From assembly GCA_029932755.1 (NCBI GenBank), contig JAOZPK010000090.1, positions 1 through 9,085 on the forward strand: a stretch of DNA of 9,085 bases, written 5' to 3'. Positions 8,001 to 9,085 of the stretch are shown piece after piece. Numbering within the stretch: position 1 is the first letter of the stretch; the number at the start of each line of letters is the position of its first letter. The notes below the pieces were generated by a model. It saw nothing but the letters and a program-made list of their open reading frames with translations, searched no databases and had not been told where the DNA came from. The position numbers and the translations under genes were made by a program. The stretch is from Candidatus Cloacimonadota bacterium. GTDB lineage: Bacteria > Cloacimonadota > Cloacimonadia > Cloacimonadales > TCS61.

Positions 8001-8102
8001 ACTGCCGGACTTACCAGTGAATATGAACGAACAGAAGATAATAAACGAAAAACAAAATCTTCAATGTTCCGTATTAGTATCTGGATAGAAATCATTTTTT
8101 AA
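2016..8102 (+). CDS. sprA: SprA/Sov-like type IX secretion system outer-membrane translocon
   Basis: A 2028-residue protein related to SprA (Flavobacterium) and Sov (Porphyromonas), the very large outer-membrane beta-barrel through which T9SS cargo crosses the outer membrane. Residues 1-20 are a signal peptide (MNKK, hydrophobic core, LLSFS before Gln21). Family landmarks in order: LSGSKF and FGIKTQFKAGNL (about 254-282) of the first SprA N-terminal repeat; the EYLRLDSNKD segment (528-537); PRIYGSD (750-756) and YLDDMES (765-771, equivalent to the SYIDDFEGS motif of SprA); HINYYNPNDVY (about 807-817); GTEENN (971-976) and EDLNDNGILD (981-990); FDDIRVADP (1270-1278); then FATSANFSTVFADLA and the FMPAEWGFNIPLNLT block. 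A beta-strand-rich C-terminal half ends in alternating hydrophobics and a terminal Phe. It is shorter than Bacteroidota members (about 2400-2500 residues, from memory). The start has no SD but gives the signal peptide directly. An acidic low-complexity insert occupies about 1629-1721. Family call secure; an operating T9SS is inferred. Confidence 0.93.
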   Translation: MNKKLLAVSILLSFYLLSFSQSFQPELKLNGIAKLEYNEIDVYRFQKGFSITAYPHNKLGTYQIQTEKEIYYDEQQVKLTAKLNNIELYPPIYVSLESFNRNAFYGYFKKELLKKCRELMGDDDREQSEGLIPEIIIKLPKMALPKSVRRFMGDKAGRLNLNGSQRLTFAGRSTTRSDPGDERNDQTKFTPEMRQDLNLRLRGTIGEKIHVNVNHQSTSDEDVMPVPSEININYEGDEDEIVTAIDAGNISLSLSGSKFISYSASSEGLFGIKTQFKAGNLRVTTIMGKDEAQKNTQTWTGDSQADSTVFRSNAFVNRTHYYIEQPSALYSLYGDADGIEGIDYPIGWKDNAIKLVDGKWLLTAEGGNLLPDPDKELTVYLDDGSASNNTMTVDGVNYLDPDDTYHFDILTKGIDYDVDWDSGIIIMTLQGINRIYSIGITYTRKDDTEVGDAAANPIEAKMLRIRNQEASDEDYWNLQVRNIYNLGMQNIKNEGFEMSVYTMPAGGTSPDYNVPQEVIMDSIKTLNEYLRLDSNKDFKINGEDAAINLVTGYIRFPFIKPFYSLNDSIIYLEENIPLNDINNYIYVKGKIGRDTIDLRQMNILPGSVVIKIGPDNKVLDEDVDYIVDYDFGMITFLTSEAKDPEIEIEIDYQYKPLFAMDNKTILGMRADMEFNENIKLGGTFVYQSEKVREDRPKIGNENRSIILADIDGEIDYELPFITKFIDWLPLIKTDARSSVTLSGEVAMSLPRIYGSDKQHDKKEAYLDDMESTMEMYPLGITRGTWSFASRPAEEPMGNLIDYGKAHINYYNPNDVYARDVYDPNSLTEKEEREKVSVLACKIKPPYIGMPGTNMKHWAGVMKYIGNEVDFSKKKYIEILAKVDTLNYNQESHPVIMHIDLGIVSEDFYRPGENDMPDKEDGLVEADGILDGGEDVGLDRIRSGDPGDDPDDDFDNIEVVINGAEEYPNINGTEENNKLDSEDLNDNGILDKENIYFEYSVSLNEGEEFMEGEFNGWRLFRIPLHNPENYRIITDNASKVPNIKKISFSRIWFEVEDSTRVRIVNLDIVGNKWEEGFIKNEDGTVATNNTEIMQVGIADNQSGQHYTPAPHTVIEEKGEVTLEQSLTIDYNNMETRKHGLVTQEFLDSYNLLAYNKIRYWIYAEKPIEGYFPLEQDSLIIRLGADSVNYYEIKQPLDLQEYSVVMNEDGWKEIEIKFSEFTQLKNLDSRDDVFYYLGDIKLSKAGNPSLSDIREMSLGVEASNQFSGRIYFDDIRVADPYEDLGFATSANFSTVFADLAVFSIGLDYRSENFQSSARRTTNMSFMQQTNLDISNRISLNKFMPAEWGFNIPLNLTRAQSIGIPRFKSGSDILREDLLAADKERETNNNLSYRADLTIAQTKTPKSKILAYTIKNTTLSGNIQKTFITNAARADTTLSYSLKHVYNFTIPKEKIDIGLFSNYKFHFFPHSISNTLTFRDTDPLAWRWDTYTDSIPQWVSNTNIFKTRTFETSSSVDYDIFSDISTSYDLTTKRDLMLKNYWKGYNIGEEKERAQTIAIGFDPKYIDNIFSFNADASVVYDDDHVKSGTQDTLYYRGGINRRIGGDFTLKNQDMLRDLASWLDKKFSKTVGGGEESEPEQEQEYKGEEIKEEERELLEQRENITPFGGEDPKKESEEPESREMGDSNGDEGSGDGSPEDTEKGDENGQQEPVGEAEQMTMPETKSNLIASIVSYISGLSNIRVSYDNTYRTTYEDRFERPNFLYQLGLPHILDEEGDDKEIIVKTVSDNYSTSASFPIIKNLSANFGYSQEIIKTISNNSTEKISTIFPNVSVTLTEFEKLIHADKILTSSRLTSSYVYSTMQDGDIDFIKADTEQKRISLTPLISWHGNWIHNITTSFSLNYSDLENISHRVSYDDIRHTVTQSMNGNLSWSFSNPKGVRILFFKRTNMKNEFTTDVAFSMGMEKTTRQGQEEEFEEINKETYSITPGASYKFSKSITAGLTSEYERTEDNKRKTKSSMFRISIWIEIIF
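3612..3647 (+). other. Dockerin/EF-hand-like calcium loop in SprA
   Basis: Residues 533-544 (DSNKDFKINGED) have Asp at loop positions 1, 5 and 12, Asn at 3 and Ile at 8, the pattern of a dockerin or EF-hand calcium loop. Bacteroidota SprA proteins have a comparable Asn/Asp-rich segment at about this place, usually less canonical as I recall. Calcium binding is inferred, not shown. Confidence 0.5.
4755..4994 (+). other. Acidic, calcium-repeat-like segment in SprA
   Basis: Residues 914-993 are dense in Asp and Glu. They include EADGILDGGEDVGLD (924-938), the run GDPGDDPDDDFD (943-954) and the loop DLNDNGILDKEN (982-993), with Asp/Asn at loop positions 1, 3 and 5. The pattern resembles thrombospondin type 3 or EF-hand loops. 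An Asp-rich segment with GTEGN and EDxNxDNxL-like motifs is a recurrent feature of SprA proteins, so this is family architecture rather than a foreign insert. Confidence 0.5.
6897..7178 (+). other. Acidic low-complexity insert in SprA
   Basis: Residues 1628-1721 form a Glu/Asp-rich, Gly/Ser/Pro-containing stretch with almost no aromatic residues. Between Glu1631 and Gln1714, 33 of 84 residues are Asp or Glu. It sits between two beta-strand-rich barrel parts (ending DLASWLDKKFSKTV; resuming SNLIASIVSYISGL), so it is most likely a long disordered loop. The coding strand here is markedly purine-rich compared with the rest of the gene. Bacteroidota SprA proteins also carry a variable, charged, low-complexity stretch at about this position, as far as I recall with more Lys and Pro. 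Confidence 0.8.
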
Positions 8103-8133
8103 TACTAGTTCAACAATTACAACAAGCATTTTA

Positions 8134-8145
8134 CTTGACATCAAG
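8134..8145 (+). promoter_or_regulatory. TTGACA element with a small palindrome upstream of mlaD
   Basis: In the 84-base sprA-mlaD spacer, CTTGACATCAAG holds a perfect TTGACA (8135-8140) and is itself a five-base inverted repeat, CTTGA-CA-TCAAG. A weak -10, TAAGAA (8159-8164), lies 18 bases on. It could be a promoter with an overlapping operator, but short palindromes are common and the -10 is poor. No rho-independent terminator is visible after sprA, so mlaD may also be reached by readthrough. Confidence 0.28.
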
Positions 8146-8174
8146 ATAATCTATTACTTAAGAAGTATATTTAT

Positions 8175-8180
8175 AAGGAG
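8175..8180 (+). promoter_or_regulatory. Shine-Dalgarno of mlaD
   Basis: AAGGAG, six bases before the ATG at 8187, is a strong, ideally spaced SD. It fixes the start of the partial gene that runs off the window. Confidence 0.85.
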
Positions 8181-8186
8181 AAACCC

Positions 8187-9085
8187 ATGGTAACTAAAGC
8201 GCAAAAATTAAGATTGGGCATTTTTATTACCGTAATATCTGTTTTAATGATTATGTTCCTCATTATGGTAGCCGGTACAAAGATCATGCAAAAACGTGAT
8301 ATTTATCATATTCGATATAAGGATTCATCAGTAACTGGGCTTCAGATCGGAGGACCGGTGAAATATCGAGGAATTGGCATCGGAAGAGTTGATGATATCT
8401 CTATTGACACGGAGAGTATTACTGACATCATCGTTACTGTAAGTATAAAATCGGGAACACCAATTAAAGGTGATATGACGGCTTCCTTGATCCCTATAGG
8501 TATTACCGGTTTGGTTCAAGTTGAAATAACAGGTGGAACACAAGAAGCAGAGCTTTTAGAGGAAGGTTCATTTATCAATGCAGGATTTTCTACTTTTGAT
8601 AGTATTTCCGGGAAAGCAGAGATAATTACCAATAAAATTGAAATACTTCTTAATAATTTGAATAATATTACAAACGAAGAAAACAAAAAACGACTAAATA
8701 ACATTATTGCAAATATCGATACGATCATCAGCCAAAATCAATACTCTATATCAAATACAATTGTAACTTTAGAAGTAATTACAAAAGATTTTGAGCAGAT
8801 AGCCAAAGATACAAGAAGTCTTTTAAAGAAATTAGATAATATTATGAGTTCAGGTAAAGTTGAAAAAATCGTTGCAAACACCGAGGAGATTACTTCCAAA
8901 CTTGCTGACTCTGATCTGAAAAAGCTTATGGCAAATATTCATAAACTTACAATTGATGCAAATGATGCAATTTCTCACATCGATGCAACTCATCTTGAAA
9001 GCAGGCAGGATCTGCTCGATACGATTGAAAGTCTGAAAGAAACCATTGATTATTTAAACGATTTTTCCAGACAGATCAGTGAAGA
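8187..9085 (+). CDS. mlaD: MlaD-like MCE-domain lipid transport protein (3' end outside window)
   Basis: An open frame with no stop for 299 codons up to the window edge. Residues 1-9 are basic, and residues 10-30 form one transmembrane anchor (LGIFITVISVLMIMFLIMVA). The MCE domain covers about 38-118, with the signature VTGLQIGGPVKYRGIGIGRV (49-68) and the PIGITGLVQVEITGG strand segment. From about 134 (FSTFDSISGKAE) to the edge it is helical, Asn/Ile/Leu-rich and heptad-like, probably coiled coil. MlaD proteins are periplasmic, anchored to the inner membrane, form hexameric lipid channels and work with the permease MlaE and ATPase MlaF in phospholipid traffic between the membranes. No mlaE or mlaF lies upstream; they may be downstream or elsewhere. 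The frame is partial, so total length and C-terminus are unknown. Confidence 0.93.
   Translation, partial: MVTKAQKLRLGIFITVISVLMIMFLIMVAGTKIMQKRDIYHIRYKDSSVTGLQIGGPVKYRGIGIGRVDDISIDTESITDIIVTVSIKSGTPIKGDMTASLIPIGITGLVQVEITGGTQEAELLEEGSFINAGFSTFDSISGKAEIITNKIEILLNNLNNITNEENKKRLNNIIANIDTIISQNQYSISNTIVTLEVITKDFEQIAKDTRSLLKKLDNIMSSGKVEKIVANTEEITSKLADSDLKKLMANIHKLTIDANDAISHIDATHLESRQDLLDTIESLKETIDYLNDFSRQISE

Noticed and set aside
7861..8088. Second plus-strand frame of 75 codons inside the 3' end of sprA
   Set aside because: It is an out-of-frame shadow, rich in Lys, Gln and Leu, with no SD; the sprA frame has the better beta-strand pattern to its terminal Phe.

Overview
The window is an AT-rich stretch (roughly one third G+C by eye) with five genes, all on the + strand, and no tRNA, rRNA, CRISPR array, insertion sequence or phage gene that I can see. 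The gene content points to a Gram-negative bacterium of the FCB (Fibrobacteres-Chlorobi-Bacteroidetes) superphylum. The largest gene is a full-length SprA/Sov homologue, the giant outer-membrane translocon of the type IX secretion system (T9SS), and it is followed by an MlaD-type MCE lipid-transport protein. Strong Shine-Dalgarno (SD) sequences before four of the five genes and a clostridial-type 2[4Fe-4S] ferredoxin argue for an anaerobic lineage outside Bacteroidota proper, where SD sequences are rare. Candidatus Cloacimonadota or a relative would fit, but this is inference.

Layout: 9-764 encodes a TatD-family metal-dependent hydrolase, complete, with its SD at the very first bases of the window. 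857-1027 encodes a 56-residue ferredoxin with its own SD, followed by a clear rho-independent terminator at 1047-1075. After a very AT-rich 150-base spacer, 1228-2001 encodes type III pantothenate kinase (CoaX). Only 14 bases later 2016-8102 encodes the 2028-residue SprA-like protein, which has no SD and is probably cotranscribed with coaX. After 84 bases, 8187 to the window end encodes an MlaD-like protein whose 3' end lies outside the window. There is no gene-free stretch above 300 bases.

Functionally the first half is housekeeping (TatD hydrolase, ferredoxin electron carrier, first step of coenzyme A synthesis). The second half is cell envelope: SprA for protein export across the outer membrane, and MlaD for lipid traffic between the inner and outer membranes. 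I see no evidence of a new defence or mobile system. The points most worth a second look are inside and around sprA: calcium-loop-like motifs, a long acidic low-complexity insert, the absent SD, and the direct juxtaposition with mlaD without mlaE/mlaF upstream. A non-canonical residue in the CoaX active-site motif is also worth checking.
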